64,000 bases of DNA from Mycolicibacterium hodleri (lineage in GTDB: Bacteria; Actinomycetota; Actinomycetes; Mycobacteriales; Mycobacteriaceae), in assembly GCF_006439015.1 (NCBI RefSeq), contig NZ_RCZG01000009.1, positions 2,348 to 66,347 on the forward strand. The letters run 5' to 3'. The position numbers and the translations under genes are program-made. Below the pieces are notes generated by a model, which was not told the origin of the DNA, did no database searches, and was given only the letters and a program-made list of their open reading frames with translations. Shown here in pieces: positions 26,574 through 36,200 of the stretch (position 1 is its first letter; each line of letters opens with the position of its first letter).

Positions 26574-27611
26574 ATGACCGCGAGATCAACGACCACCGCC
26601 GATCCGCTCGGTCCGGACTCCTTGACGTGGAAGTACTTCGGTGACCTCCGCACGGGCATGCTGGGCGTCTGGATCGGCGCCATCCAGAACATGTATCCCG
26701 AACTCGGCGCAGGCGTCGAAGACCATTCGATCTTGCTGCGGGAGCCGCTGCAACGAGTCGCCAGATCGGTCTACCCGATCATGGGCGTGGTGTACGACGG
26801 CGACCGCGCGGCCAAAACCGGTGCCCAGATCCGCGGCTACCACGAAACCATCAAGGGCACCGACGCCGAGGGACGCCGGTACCACGCGCTGAACCCCGAA
26901 ACCTTCTATTGGGCGCACGCGACGTTCTTCATGCTGATCATCAAGACGGCCGAATACTTCTGCGGCGGGTTGACCGAAGCCGAGAAGCGCCAACTCTTCG
27001 ACGAGCACGTCCAGTGGTACCGGATGTACGGCATGAGCATGCGACCCGTCCCCGCAAGCTGGGAGGACTTCCAGGAGTACTGGGAGTCGACGTGTCGGGA
27101 CGAGTTGGAGATCAACCGGGCTACGTTGGACATCTTCTCGATCCGCATCCCCAAGCCGTGGTTCGTCGCCATGCCGACGTCAGTGTGGGACCAGCTGTTC
27201 AAGCCGATGGTGGCCGGCCAGCGATGGATCGCCGCCGGCCTCTTCGACCCCGCGGTTCGGGAGAAGGCAGGCCTGCGCTGGACCCCGAGCGACGAGGTGG
27301 TCCTGCGATTGTTCGGCAAGCTGGTGCAGCTGGCCTTCGTGGCCGTTCCCGACGAAATCCGGCTTCATCCAAGGGCATTGGCGGCCTACAAGCGGGCGTC
27401 GGGCCGATCTCGCTCCGACGCCCCGCTGGTCGAGGCGCCCAACTTCATGGGTCCACCGCGCGACCGGAGGGACCTACCATTGCACTATGTCCCTGGTGGC
27501 CCACGTACCTCGTCGTTGATTGAGCGCGCCGGATCCTTGGTGCACACCACGTTCTCCCTCGCAGGCCTGCGCCCGGTGCGTGGTCGGCACAAGCCGGGAA
27601 AGGCTGCCTGA
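26574..27611 (+). CDS. oxygenase MpaB/rubber oxygenase (DUF2236) family protein
   Basis: 345 aa, Rv1645c-like. Family segments include DSLTWKYFGDLRTGMLGVWIGAIQNMYPELGAGVEDHS, the IMGVVYDG stretch and NPETFYWAHATFF, whose histidine is a candidate heme ligand in this family. The enzymatic substrate is unknown. I chose the ATG at 26574, which has GAGGA about 5 nt upstream, over TTG/GTG codons at 26532-26547. It is 3 bp upstream of the acyl-CoA dehydrogenase gene and is controlled by the operator-like repeat upstream. Confidence 0.88.
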   Translation: MTARSTTTADPLGPDSLTWKYFGDLRTGMLGVWIGAIQNMYPELGAGVEDHSILLREPLQRVARSVYPIMGVVYDGDRAAKTGAQIRGYHETIKGTDAEGRRYHALNPETFYWAHATFFMLIIKTAEYFCGGLTEAEKRQLFDEHVQWYRMYGMSMRPVPASWEDFQEYWESTCRDELEINRATLDIFSIRIPKPWFVAMPTSVWDQLFKPMVAGQRWIAAGLFDPAVREKAGLRWTPSDEVVLRLFGKLVQLAFVAVPDEIRLHPRALAAYKRASGRSRSDAPLVEAPNFMGPPRDRRDLPLHYVPGGPRTSSLIERAGSLVHTTFSLAGLRPVRGRHKPGKAA

Positions 27612-27614
27612 CAC

Positions 27615-28877
27615 ATGCTCGAGTGGTCAGACGTTGATGTCGCCGTGCGCGATGCGGTCCGTGAGTTCGTCGACAAGGAGATTCGGCCCCACGTCGACGA
27701 TCTGGAGAGCGGCGACATGGCGCCGTATCCGATCATCCGCAAGCTGTTCTCCGCCTTCGGCATCGACGCCATGGCCAAGGAGTCGCTCAACAAGCGGCTG
27801 GCCAAGATGCGCGATGGCGGGACCGCCAGTGGTGATGGGTCCTCGGGCGGCATGTTCGGTGGCGGTGGGGATCAGGCCGGCATGGGCTTCGTCCTGATCA
27901 GCGAACTGTGCCGGGTCAGCATGGGCGTGGTCACGGGCATGGGGGTCAGCCTGGGCCTGACGGTTCCGACGATCGCCTCGCGTGGGACCCTCGCTCAGCA
28001 GGAGCGCTGGCTGCCTGGGCTGGTGACCTACGAGAAGGTCGGCGCGTGGGCAATCACCGAGCCGGACTCGGGTTCCGACGCGTTCGGCGGCATGAAGTCC
28101 TACGTGAGGCGGGCCGCCGATGGGACGGGCGACTACGTCCTCAACGGGCGGAAGACGTTCATCACCAACGGTCCGGACGCCGACGTGACGGTCGTCTACG
28201 CGAAGCTGGCGGATGGCACGGCGGGAGATACCGATCCCCGCGACCGCAAGGTTCTGACATTCGTCCTCGACAAGGGGATGGACGGATTCGTTCAGTCGAA
28301 GCCGTTACGCAAGATGGGCATCCACAGCTCGCGGACCGGCGAGCTGTTCTTCAACGAAGTCCGTCTCGGCCGTGATCGACTCCTGGGCGAGACCGAGGAC
28401 AATGACAAGGGCGATGGCCGCGACAGCGCCCGTTCGAACTTCTCCGCCGAACGCATCGGCGTCGCCGCGATGGCACTCGGGGTGATCGAGGAGTGCCTGC
28501 GCCTCAGCGTCGACTACGCCAAGTCGCGAACGCTGTGGGGACAAGAAATCGGCCAATTCCAGCTGATCCAGCTCAAGCTCGCGAGCATGGAGGTAGCGCG
28601 AATGAACGTTCGCAACATGTTGTTCCGTGTCATCGAGGCTGCGCAGTCGGGTACCTCGATCTCGCTACCCGAGGCGTCGGCGATGAAGTGGTACTGCTCG
28701 CAGGCGGCCACCGACGTCGCCATGGAGGCCATCCAACTGTTCGGCGGCAACGGCTACATGACCGAATACCGCGTCGAGCAACTGGCCCGTGACGCCAAGT
28801 CGTTGATGATCTACGCCGGGAGCAACGAAGTTCAGATCACCCATGTCGCGCGGGGGCTTCTCAGCGATCCTCGATGA
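27615..28877 (+). CDS. acyl-CoA dehydrogenase
   Basis: 420 aa FadE-type flavoprotein. The FAD/substrate motif WAITEPDSGSDA is near residue 148, the flavin-contacting RTLWGQEIGQFQ near 300, and the catalytic-base region IYAGSNEVQ has Glu405. A glycine-rich insertion (about residues 69-93) is unusual. Directly downstream of the MpaB gene, so the two are probably one operon. The 3' end overlaps the convergent GMC oxidoreductase by 17 bp. Chain-length preference cannot be read from sequence. Confidence 0.94.
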   Translation: MLEWSDVDVAVRDAVREFVDKEIRPHVDDLESGDMAPYPIIRKLFSAFGIDAMAKESLNKRLAKMRDGGTASGDGSSGGMFGGGGDQAGMGFVLISELCRVSMGVVTGMGVSLGLTVPTIASRGTLAQQERWLPGLVTYEKVGAWAITEPDSGSDAFGGMKSYVRRAADGTGDYVLNGRKTFITNGPDADVTVVYAKLADGTAGDTDPRDRKVLTFVLDKGMDGFVQSKPLRKMGIHSSRTGELFFNEVRLGRDRLLGETEDNDKGDGRDSARSNFSAERIGVAAMALGVIEECLRLSVDYAKSRTLWGQEIGQFQLIQLKLASMEVARMNVRNMLFRVIEAAQSGTSISLPEASAMKWYCSQAATDVAMEAIQLFGGNGYMTEYRVEQLARDAKSLMIYAGSNEVQITHVARGLLSDPR

Positions 28878-30465
28878 TGAACTGGGCTGCGCGCGCCGCC
28901 AATGCCATCACCGGTCCATTGAGGTTGCCCGCCAACATGATCGGCATCGCAGAACAATCCACGACGCGCAGAGCGTCCACTCCCCTGACCCGGAGCCGGT
29001 CGTCGACGACGTCGGCGTCGCTGGGACCCATCGCGCAGCTGCCGATCGCGTGGTAGCCCGTGTAGCCGTCGTCCAGTGCGCTGTCGACCAATTCCTCGTC
29101 GCTCTGGATTTCGGAACCCGGGGAGATCTCGTGATCGATCCGGTCGGCGATGGGCGACTGCGCGAATAGTTCTCGCGCCCTGCGCATCATGTTGGCCGTT
29201 ACGCCTCGGTCGTAGTCACTGGTGAGATAGTTCGGATCGATGCGGGGCGGCGCGTCGGGATCGGCAGAAGCGATCGTCACGGAGCCCTCCGACGTCGGAC
29301 GTAACGCGAACCCGAGGCATGAAACGCCCGGCTCCCGTTCGACGGCCATCGGTTCGCCGAGCTGGTACTTGGGGATGGTAAATGGCCCGAGCAGCAACTG
29401 GCCGTCGACGCGTTCGGCGTTCGGATCCGACTTCATGAAGGCCAGTACCTCGAACGTCGGAGTCGCCAACGTGCCCTTTCGCGTTGCGAGGTAGCGGGCC
29501 GCGGCGGCGGCCTGGCCGCGGGGAGAGGACAGCTTACGGTTGTACCCCAGGTTCTCTCTCAACCTGAATCTGAGCGCGAAGCACCGATGCTCCCTGACCC
29601 GGCGTCCGACGTGCTCACGGTCGACCACAACGGGCACGCCTACGCTCTCGAGGACCTCTCGTGGGCCGATGCCGGACAACTGCAGCAATTGCGGGCTGCC
29701 CACACTGCCGAGCGCACAGACGATCTCGCGATCCGCGCGGAACTCTGCGCGGGCGCCGTCGGCCGTTTTGACTTCGATGCCAACCGCGCGCTCGTTCTCC
29801 ACGATCAGGCGCTGAACGCTGGTATGTACGAGCACGTCAAGGTTCTCGCGTCGCCTCGCAGGCTTGAGGAACGCGTCGGCGGCACTGACGCGGCGACCAT
29901 TCCTGATCGTCGCCGGGGCGTACCCAATGCGGGCGTCATCGGACTCGTTGAGGTCTTCGAGCTCGCGGAGTCCGGCGCGCGTACCCGCACCGATGATCTC
30001 GCCGCACAGGGGATCCGGACCCCGCCCAACCGAGACGTGCAGCGGTCCCCCGGTGCCGCGAGTGGGCGATGGTCCGAACTCGTTGTCCTCGAAGCCCTTG
30101 AAGATCGGCAGGATGTCATTCCAGCCCCAACCCTGGTTGCCGAGCCGTTCCAATTCGTCGTAGTCGCTTCGGTTGCCGCGGTTGTAGACCATGCCGTTGA
30201 TGGAGCTCGATCCGCCGAGGACTTTGCCCCTGGTCCAGAACTCACACCGTTGGTTGGGGCCGAAGGGCGCGGTGCGGTACCGCCACGCGTACTTGTCGTT
30301 GTCCATCAGCAGCCCACCGCCCTTGGGGACGTGGAACATGGGATGCCGGTCGGTGCCGCCAGCCTCGACGAGGAGCACCTTCGTGCGGGGGTCGGCCGAC
30401 AGCCGATTGGCCAGTACACAACCGGCCGAGCCGGCGCCCGCGATGATGTAGTCGTATCGGGTCAT
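28861..30465 (-). CDS. GMC family FAD-dependent oxidoreductase
   Basis: 534 aa, choline dehydrogenase-like. The FAD dinucleotide motif GAGSAG is at residues 10-15, GGSSSINGMVYNRG is the GMC signature 1, GSVGSPQLLQLSGIGP is signature 2, and the C-terminal active-site region reads GYHAIGSCAMG with the asparagine in NLNGPVMALAARAA. It oxidises an alcohol of unknown identity. ATG at 30465 preceded by GGAGG. It faces acyl-CoA dehydrogenase tail to tail, which with MpaB suggests a lipid or terpenoid oxidation group (inference). Confidence 0.94.
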   Translation of the reverse strand: MTRYDYIIAGAGSAGCVLANRLSADPRTKVLLVEAGGTDRHPMFHVPKGGGLLMDNDKYAWRYRTAPFGPNQRCEFWTRGKVLGGSSSINGMVYNRGNRSDYDELERLGNQGWGWNDILPIFKGFEDNEFGPSPTRGTGGPLHVSVGRGPDPLCGEIIGAGTRAGLRELEDLNESDDARIGYAPATIRNGRRVSAADAFLKPARRRENLDVLVHTSVQRLIVENERAVGIEVKTADGARAEFRADREIVCALGSVGSPQLLQLSGIGPREVLESVGVPVVVDREHVGRRVREHRCFALRFRLRENLGYNRKLSSPRGQAAAAARYLATRKGTLATPTFEVLAFMKSDPNAERVDGQLLLGPFTIPKYQLGEPMAVEREPGVSCLGFALRPTSEGSVTIASADPDAPPRIDPNYLTSDYDRGVTANMMRRARELFAQSPIADRIDHEISPGSEIQSDEELVDSALDDGYTGYHAIGSCAMGPSDADVVDDRLRVRGVDALRVVDCSAMPIMLAGNLNGPVMALAARAAQFIIEDR

Positions 30466-30532
30466 CGGAGCCTCCGCAGCGACGTTACAAATAGTGCGCA
30501 AGTTGTAGCGTCGAACAGTACACCCGGCGTGG

Positions 30533-31279
30533 CTAGTCCTGCCGCGCGGCTCGCGAACTCTGATAGAGGCAGATCGCCGCTGCCGCAGCCACGTTGAGGC
30601 TCTCGGCGCTGCCAGCCATCGAGATCCGAACGCGAGAGTCGGCGAGCGTCGCGATCTCGGGCGCGAGCCCGTGGGCCTCCGCGCCGAAGAGCCAGGCGGT
30701 GGGTGTGGACAGGTCGGCGTCGTCGAGGGACACGTCGCCATCAAGAGTGGTGGCGAGTATTCGCATTCCGGCGGCGCGAAGCGCATGGATCAGCGCCGCG
30801 GTGTCGGCGATTTCGAGCACCGGTAGCGCGAAGATGCTCCCGGCGGACGCGCGCAGGCACTTGCCGTTGTAGGGGTCGACGCTGTGCCCGGCCAGGACGA
30901 CCGCATCGGCGCCCAACGCGTCGGCGAGTCGGATCAGCGTGCCAGCGTTCCCGGGCTCTGAGGTCTCAACGGCCACTGCGACCAGCCTCGGCGATTTCGC
31001 CAAGACGTCGTCGAGGTTGGGCGTCGGCATCTCGCACACAGCCACTAGCCCGATGGGAGTTACCGTGTCGGACAAGGACTTCGCCGCCTTCTCGGTGACG
31101 AGGTCCACGGGCGTCGACTGCAAGAGCTCGTGGTAGCGGTCGAGCGCGGCCTCCGTCGCGTAGACCTCGGTGACCAGGCCCCGCGCCAACGCGGCCGCGA
31201 CGAGGTTGGCACCTTCGGCCAGAAATGTCCCGGTACGTTTGCGGCCCACGTGGCGCAGCAGCTTGGCTGCCGCGACCAC
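30533..31279 (-). CDS. tsnR: TrmH/SpoU family RNA 2'-O-methyltransferase
   Basis: 248 aa, similar to M. tuberculosis TsnR (Rv1644). An N-terminal substrate-binding segment (HVGRKRTGTFLAEGANLV) is followed by the SPOUT knot: EPGNAGTLIRLADALGADAVVL, LFGAEAHGL and AESLNVAAAAAICLYQ. It should methylate rRNA or tRNA ribose. It lies 29 bp after rplT. The start is uncertain: the conserved LTERSARV segment continues upstream of the GTG at 31279 without an ATG, GTG or TTG before the rplT stop. Confidence 0.92.
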   Translation of the reverse strand: MVAAAKLLRHVGRKRTGTFLAEGANLVAAALARGLVTEVYATEAALDRYHELLQSTPVDLVTEKAAKSLSDTVTPIGLVAVCEMPTPNLDDVLAKSPRLVAVAVETSEPGNAGTLIRLADALGADAVVLAGHSVDPYNGKCLRASAGSIFALPVLEIADTAALIHALRAAGMRILATTLDGDVSLDDADLSTPTAWLFGAEAHGLAPEIATLADSRVRISMAGSAESLNVAAAAAICLYQSSRAARQD

Positions 31280-31308
31280 GCGGGCCGAACGTTCGGTGAG
31301 AGGTGCTA

Positions 31309-31698
31309 TCAGGCGGCCTCGCCCGACGGCGCGTTCACATCACTGGGAAGGGCGGCCTTGGCGACCTCGACGAGCGCGGTGAAAGCAGCCTCGTCGCTGA
31401 TCGCGATCTCGGACAGGTTCTTGCGGTCGACTTCGACGCCGGCCAACTTCAGGCCCTGGATCAGCCGGTTGTAGGTGACGCCGTTCGCGCGGGCCGCGGC
31501 GTTGATCCGGGTGATCCACAGCTTGCGAAAGTCGCCCTTGCGCGCCTTGCGGTCACGGTAGGCGTAGGTCAACGAGTGGAGCTGCTGCTCCTTGGCCTTG
31601 CGATAGAGGCGCGACCGCTGGCCGCGGTAGCCCTTCGAGGCCTTCAGTACGGTACGCCGCTTCTTTTGGGCGTTGAGTGCGCGCTTCACGCGTGCCAT
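31309..31698 (-). CDS. rplT: 50S ribosomal protein L20
   Basis: 129 aa, starting MARVKRALNAQKKRRTVLK and containing the conserved YRDRKARKGDFRKLWITRINAA and YNRLIQGLKLAGVEVDRK segments. Early-assembly 23S rRNA-binding protein. It is the third gene of infC-rpmI-rplT, 42 bp after rpmI. Confidence 0.98.
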   Translation of the reverse strand: MARVKRALNAQKKRRTVLKASKGYRGQRSRLYRKAKEQQLHSLTYAYRDRKARKGDFRKLWITRINAAARANGVTYNRLIQGLKLAGVEVDRKNLSEIAISDEAAFTALVEVAKAALPSDVNAPSGEAA

Positions 31699-31740
31699 GA
31701 GGTGTTCCTAAATTTCTCGTACGGACAGGGAAAGCTGCGG

Positions 31741-31935
31741 TCAGCCGTTCAGCATCTTGTTCACGCGGCTGGCATCGTTCGCCGCGACGACGGTGCGGCC
31801 ATCGAGACGACGAGTGCGCTTGGTCGCCTTGTGCTCCAGCAGGTGGCGGCGGCCGGCCTTCTGGCGCACGATCTTTCCGGTGCCGGTCTTACGGAAGCGC
31901 TTGGACGCTCCGCTGTGAGTCTTGGCCTTGGGCAT
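31741..31935 (-). CDS. rpmI: 50S ribosomal protein L35
   Basis: 64 aa, MPKAKTHSGASKRFRKTGTGK at the start and a Lys/Arg-rich body typical of L35. ATG at 31935 with GAGGA upstream; 29 bp after infC. Confidence 0.98.
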   Translation of the reverse strand: MPKAKTHSGASKRFRKTGTGKIVRQKAGRRHLLEHKATKRTRRLDGRTVVAANDASRVNKMLNG

Positions 31936-31964
31936 GAGTCCTCAGTTCTCGTGGTGGATCAGTT

Positions 31965-32594
31965 CTATGGTGTCGCTGGTGGTGCTTCGGCAGGCGGTGC
32001 AGCCACCGGCTCGGCGGGCGCAGGCGCCGCACGCTGCGCCTGGGGCGCCGCGGCGTCGTGAGCCGCCCTGGCCTTGGTCTTCGCGCCACGGTGTGGTGCC
32101 AGCACCATCGTCATGTTGCGGCCGTCCTGCTTGGCGGACGTCTCGACGAAGCCGTAGTCGGCGACGTCGGCGCCCAGCCGCTGCAGGAGCCGGTAACCGA
32201 GTTCGGGCCGCGACTGCTCGCGGCCGCGGAACATGATGGTCACCTTGACCTTCGAACCCGCCTCGAGGAACCGGACGACGTGACCCTTCTTGGTCTCGTA
32301 GTCGTGGTCATCGATCTTGGGCCGAAGCTTCTGCTCCTTGACGACGGTCTGCTGCTGGTTCTTGCGAGACTCGCGCTCCTTGAGTGCCGTCTCGTACTTG
32401 AATTTGCCGTAGTCCATGATCTTGCAGACCGGGGGCTTCGCGGCTGGAGCAACTTCAACGAGGTCGAGATCGGCATCCGCGGCGACGCGGAGGGCATCTT
32501 CGATGCGCACTATGCCTACCTGCTCACCATTCGGTCCGATCAGGCGGACTTCAGGTACACGTATGCGCTCGTTGATGCGGGTCTCAGTGCTGAT
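31965..32594 (-). CDS. infC: translation initiation factor IF-3 (AUC start codon)
   Basis: 209 aa. IF3-N (residues about 7-75, RVPEVRLIGPNGEQVGIV) and IF3-C (RPKIDDHDYETKKGHVVRFLEAGSKVK, FRGREQSRPELG) are intact, followed by an Ala/Pro-rich tail. The conserved mycobacterial N-terminus STETRxNERIRVPEV begins at an ATC codon (32592-32594), 4 nt after AGGAGG. No ATG, GTG or TTG lies at that point. Rare start codons on infC are known in other bacteria, where IF-3 represses its own translation. An in-frame ATG at 32669 would add 25 residues but lies in a hairpin loop without a binding site. Confidence 0.93.
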   Translation of the reverse strand: MSTETRINERIRVPEVRLIGPNGEQVGIVRIEDALRVAADADLDLVEVAPAAKPPVCKIMDYGKFKYETALKERESRKNQQQTVVKEQKLRPKIDDHDYETKKGHVVRFLEAGSKVKVTIMFRGREQSRPELGYRLLQRLGADVADYGFVETSAKQDGRNMTMVLAPHRGAKTKARAAHDAAAPQAQRAAPAPAEPVAAPPAEAPPATP

Positions 32595-32597
32595 GGG

Positions 32598-32676
32598 GCC
32601 TCCTATGTAGTCTTCGAGGAGGCACGCCTTCAACACCCTGCTCACATAGAGCAGAAAGACCCTGCACATTGCAGGG
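32598..32676 (-). promoter_or_regulatory. structured infC leader (SD-sequestering and attenuator-like hairpins)
   Basis: Reading the mRNA 5' to 3': first a hairpin CCCTGCA-ATG-TGCAGGG (32660-32676) followed by UCUUUCU, resembling an intrinsic terminator; then CTGCTC-TATGT-GAGCAG (32638-32654); then GCCTCCT (32617-32623) pairing with AGGAGGC (32598-32604), a perfect 7-bp stem that hides the infC Shine-Dalgarno sequence. The left arm of the first hairpin can alternatively pair with GCAGGG just after the second, so the structures could compete. Another hairpin, CTGCG-TTCA-CGCAG, lies further upstream near 32715. The rest of the 250-bp gap to the DUF1844 gene holds no clear promoter. Confidence 0.7.
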
Positions 32677-32842
32677 CCCGGTGCCGACCGATCACGACTC
32701 GCGTCGCCTGCGTGAACGCAGAACACACACCTGACGGTGTCTGTGACCGGACCGCTGTGCCGAGTTGGCCAGCGGTGGGAGCGGGACTCCACTTGCTGTC
32801 CTGGCGTATGCCGGGACGGTCGCGCGTGCCAGTCTAGCAGCC

Positions 32843-33205
32843 ATGACCCATGTTCCTGAATCGCCCGACTCGGCTTCCCAGCCGCCCGTCCGTGAACTGG
32901 CCGAGATTCCCGCAGTCGAGGTGATCACCAGGGCCGCGGTGATGCTGATGAGTGCGGCCGCCGAGAAGATGGGACTGTCGTCGGACGAGCCCGATGAGTC
33001 TCCCCATCGCGATCTGGACGAAGCACGCCGCCTGATCACCGCACTGGCCGGCTTGGTGAAGGCCTCCGCGGAGTATCTGGGACCGCATGCCGGACCGGTC
33101 CGCGATGGCTTGAAGCAACTGCAGTTGGCCTTTCGTGAGTCCTCCGCGTTTCCCGACGAACCCGGCCATGGGCCTGGCGAGAAGTACACCGGGCCGGTCT
33201 GGTAG
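32843..33205 (+). CDS. DUF1844 family protein
   Basis: 120 aa, starting MTHVPESPDSASQPP. The core REL(A)EIPAVEVITRAAVMLMSAAAEKMGL, then DLDEARRLITALAGLVKASAEYLG, matches the small DUF1844 family, of unknown function and common next to infC in actinobacteria. It is divergent from infC and 71 bp upstream of lysX on the same strand. ATG start at 32843; no ribosome binding site is obvious. Confidence 0.88.
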   Translation: MTHVPESPDSASQPPVRELAEIPAVEVITRAAVMLMSAAAEKMGLSSDEPDESPHRDLDEARRLITALAGLVKASAEYLGPHAGPVRDGLKQLQLAFRESSAFPDEPGHGPGEKYTGPVW

Positions 33206-33276
33206 ACACCCGACCCGCGCTTGTCCCGACCGGAGTCTCAACCATTTCGCGGCTTGAGCGAATATCCTGGCCGCCT

Positions 33277-36200
33277 ATGACGCTGACCACGCCGAAGCAG
33301 CTTCGAACGTCGAGTTTCCGGTGGGTGCCCGCCGCCGCGGGGTGGCTCGTCGGCATCATCGCGACACTGTCGCTCATCGCCAGCATCTCGCCGCTGGTTC
33401 GGTGGGCGATCAAAGTGCCGCGCGAGTGGGTCAACGACTACATCTTCAACTTCCCGGATACCAGCTTCGCCTGGGCCTTCGTCCTCGCGCTGCTGGCAGC
33501 GGCGCTGGCAGCCCGCAAGAGCGTGGCGTGGTGGATCCTCGTCCTCTACATGGTCGCCGCGATCGGGTGGAACGTCGCTGACCTGTCCACCGGCCCCGAG
33601 TCGGTGATGGACGACATCGGTGAGGTCATCGGCCTGGGGTTTCACGTCGCGGCGATCGCCTTCCTGGTCCTGGCCCGCAAGGAGTTCTGGGCGAAGGTCC
33701 GGCGGGGCGCGCTGATCAAGGCCGCAGCGGCACTGGCCGCCGGTTTTGCGATCGGCATCCTGATCGGCTGGGCGCTGCTCGAGATGTTTCCCGGTTCCCT
33801 GGATTACGACGAGCGCCTGCCCTATGCCGCGAACCGGGTCGTGGTGTTCGCCGGAGTCGACGCCGATGCCTTCTCCGGTCACCACCCGCACGTCTTCGTC
33901 AACGCGCTGCTCGGACTGTTCGGCGCCCTGGCGCTGATGGCAGCGGCCATCGTGTTGTTCCAATCGCAGCGGGCCGAGAATGCACTGACCGGTGAGGATG
34001 AGTCCGCCATCCGCGGGATGCTCGAATTGTGGGGCAAGAACGACTCACTGGGCTACTTCGCCACCCGCCGCGACAAGTCGGTGGTCTTCGCGCCGAACGG
34101 GCGGGCTGCCATCACCTACCGGGTCGAGGTCGGAGTCTGTCTCGCAAGCGGCGATCCCCTGGGCGACCCGCGCGCCTGGCCCGCTGCCATCGGTGCCTGG
34201 CTCACGCTGTGCCAGTCCTATGGATGGGCGCCCGGGGTGATGGGCGCGAGCGCCACTGCCGCACAAGCGTTCCGCGAAGCCGGTCTCAACGCCCTCGAGC
34301 TTGGCGACGAGGCGATTCTGTACCCGGACCGCTTTCGACTTTCCGGACCCGACATGAAGCCCGTGCGCCAGGCGGTCACCCGCGCACGACGCGCGGGGCT
34401 CACCGTCCGCATCCGCCGTCACCGCGACCTGACGCCCGAGGAAATGGCGAGGGCCACCCAGCGCGCCGAGGATTGGCGCGACACCGAGACCGAGCGTGGC
34501 TTCTCCATGGCGCTGGGCCGACTCGGCGACCCGGCTGATGGCGACTGCATGTTGGTCGAAGCCATCCACCAGGGTGCAGACGGGCAAGACGAAGTGGTGG
34601 CCATGCTGTCGCTGGTGCCATGGGGCACCAACGGTGCGTCCCTGGATCTGATGCGGCGCTCACCCCAGTCGCCCAACGGCACCAACGAGCTGATGGTCAG
34701 CGAGCTTTGCCTGCAGGGCGAAGACATCGGCATCAACCACATCTCGCTGAACTTCGCCATGTTCCGCTCGGCATTCGAGGAAGGCGCGCAACTCGGCGCG
34801 GGCCCCATCGCGCGGCTATGGCGTGCACTGCTGGTGTTCTTCTCACGCTGGTGGCAGCTCGAGACGCTCTACCGATCCAACATGAAGTACATGCCCGAAT
34901 GGGTACCGCGCTTCGCCTGCTATGAGGACGCCCGCCTGGTACCCCGCGTCGGCATCGCATCGGTGATCGCTGAGGGATTCCTCGTGCTACCGTTCAGTCG
35001 ACGCTCGAAACAGCATACGGGACAACATATCTCGGCACCGGAGCTGCTGGTGAAGTCGGGCAGGCTGCAACACGACGGAAGCGCACCCGACCTCACCGGA
35101 CTCGAACTCGAAGGGCCGGCCGACGAGGTCGTCCATCGACTCCCCGAGCAGGTTCGGGTTCGGATGGCAAAGCTGAAGTCGTTGCAGGACAAGGGCATCG
35201 ACGCCTACCCGGTCGGCAAGGCGCCCAGCCACACCGTCGCCCAAGCGCTCGAGACCGAAGGTGCGCCCGTCACGGTGTCCGGTCGAATACTCCGCATCCG
35301 CGACTACGGTTCGGTTCTGTTCGCCGACCTGCGTGATTGGTCCGCCGAAGTCCAACTGCTGTTCGACAACTCACGCCTGAGCGAGGGGACCACCGCCGAC
35401 TTCACCAACGCCATAGATCTCGGCGACCTCGTCGAGGTGACCGGAACCATGGGCGCCAGCAAGTCCGGCACGCCGTCGCTGCTGGTCGACGGTTGGCGGC
35501 TGATCGGCAAGTGCCTGCGCCCGCTGCCCGACAAGTGGAAGGGCCTCACCGACCAGGAGGCGCGGGTCCGCACCCGCTACGTCGACCTCGCCATCAACAC
35601 CGAGTCCCGCGACCTGATCCGGGCTCGCAGTCATGTCCTGCACGCGATTCGGGAGACGCTGTTCGCCAAGGACTTCATCGAAGTCGAGACACCGATCCTG
35701 CAGCAGATCCACGGTGGCGCAAACGCGCGCCCGTTCGTCACCCACATCAACGCCTACGACCTCGATCTCTACCTGCGGATCGCGCCGGAGCTCTACCTCA
35801 AGCGGCTCTGCGTCGGTGGGGTGGAGCGGGTGTTCGAGCTGGGCCGCGCCTTCCGCAACGAAGGCGTCGACTTCAGCCACAACCCGGAGTTCACCCTGCT
35901 GGAGGCCTACCAGGCGCACGCCGACTACAACGTCTGGATCGACGGCTGCCGCGAGCTCATCCAGAACGCGGCGATGGCCGCCAACGGATCACACGTCGTC
36001 ATGCGGCCGCGGGAGGACGGGAGCCTCGAGCCTGTCGACATCTCCGGCGAGTGGGCCGTCAAGACCGTTCACGGTGCGGTCTCCGAGGCGCTCGGTGAGC
36101 ACGTCGGCACCGACACCGACCTGGCCACCCTGCGTCGCTACGCCGATGCCGCCAAGATTCCGTACCAAACCCACTGGGATCCAGGCGCCGTCGTGCTCGA

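Noticed and set aside
29587..30597. 336-codon plus-strand frame opposite the GMC oxidoreductase
   Set aside because: Antisense shadow; the minus-strand gene has all GMC signatures.
32595..32669. ATG at 32669 as infC start (25-residue extension)
   Set aside because: The ATG lies in the loop of a hairpin with no ribosome binding site, and the conserved IF-3 N-terminus begins at the ATC preceded by AGGAGG. Kept only as an alternative.
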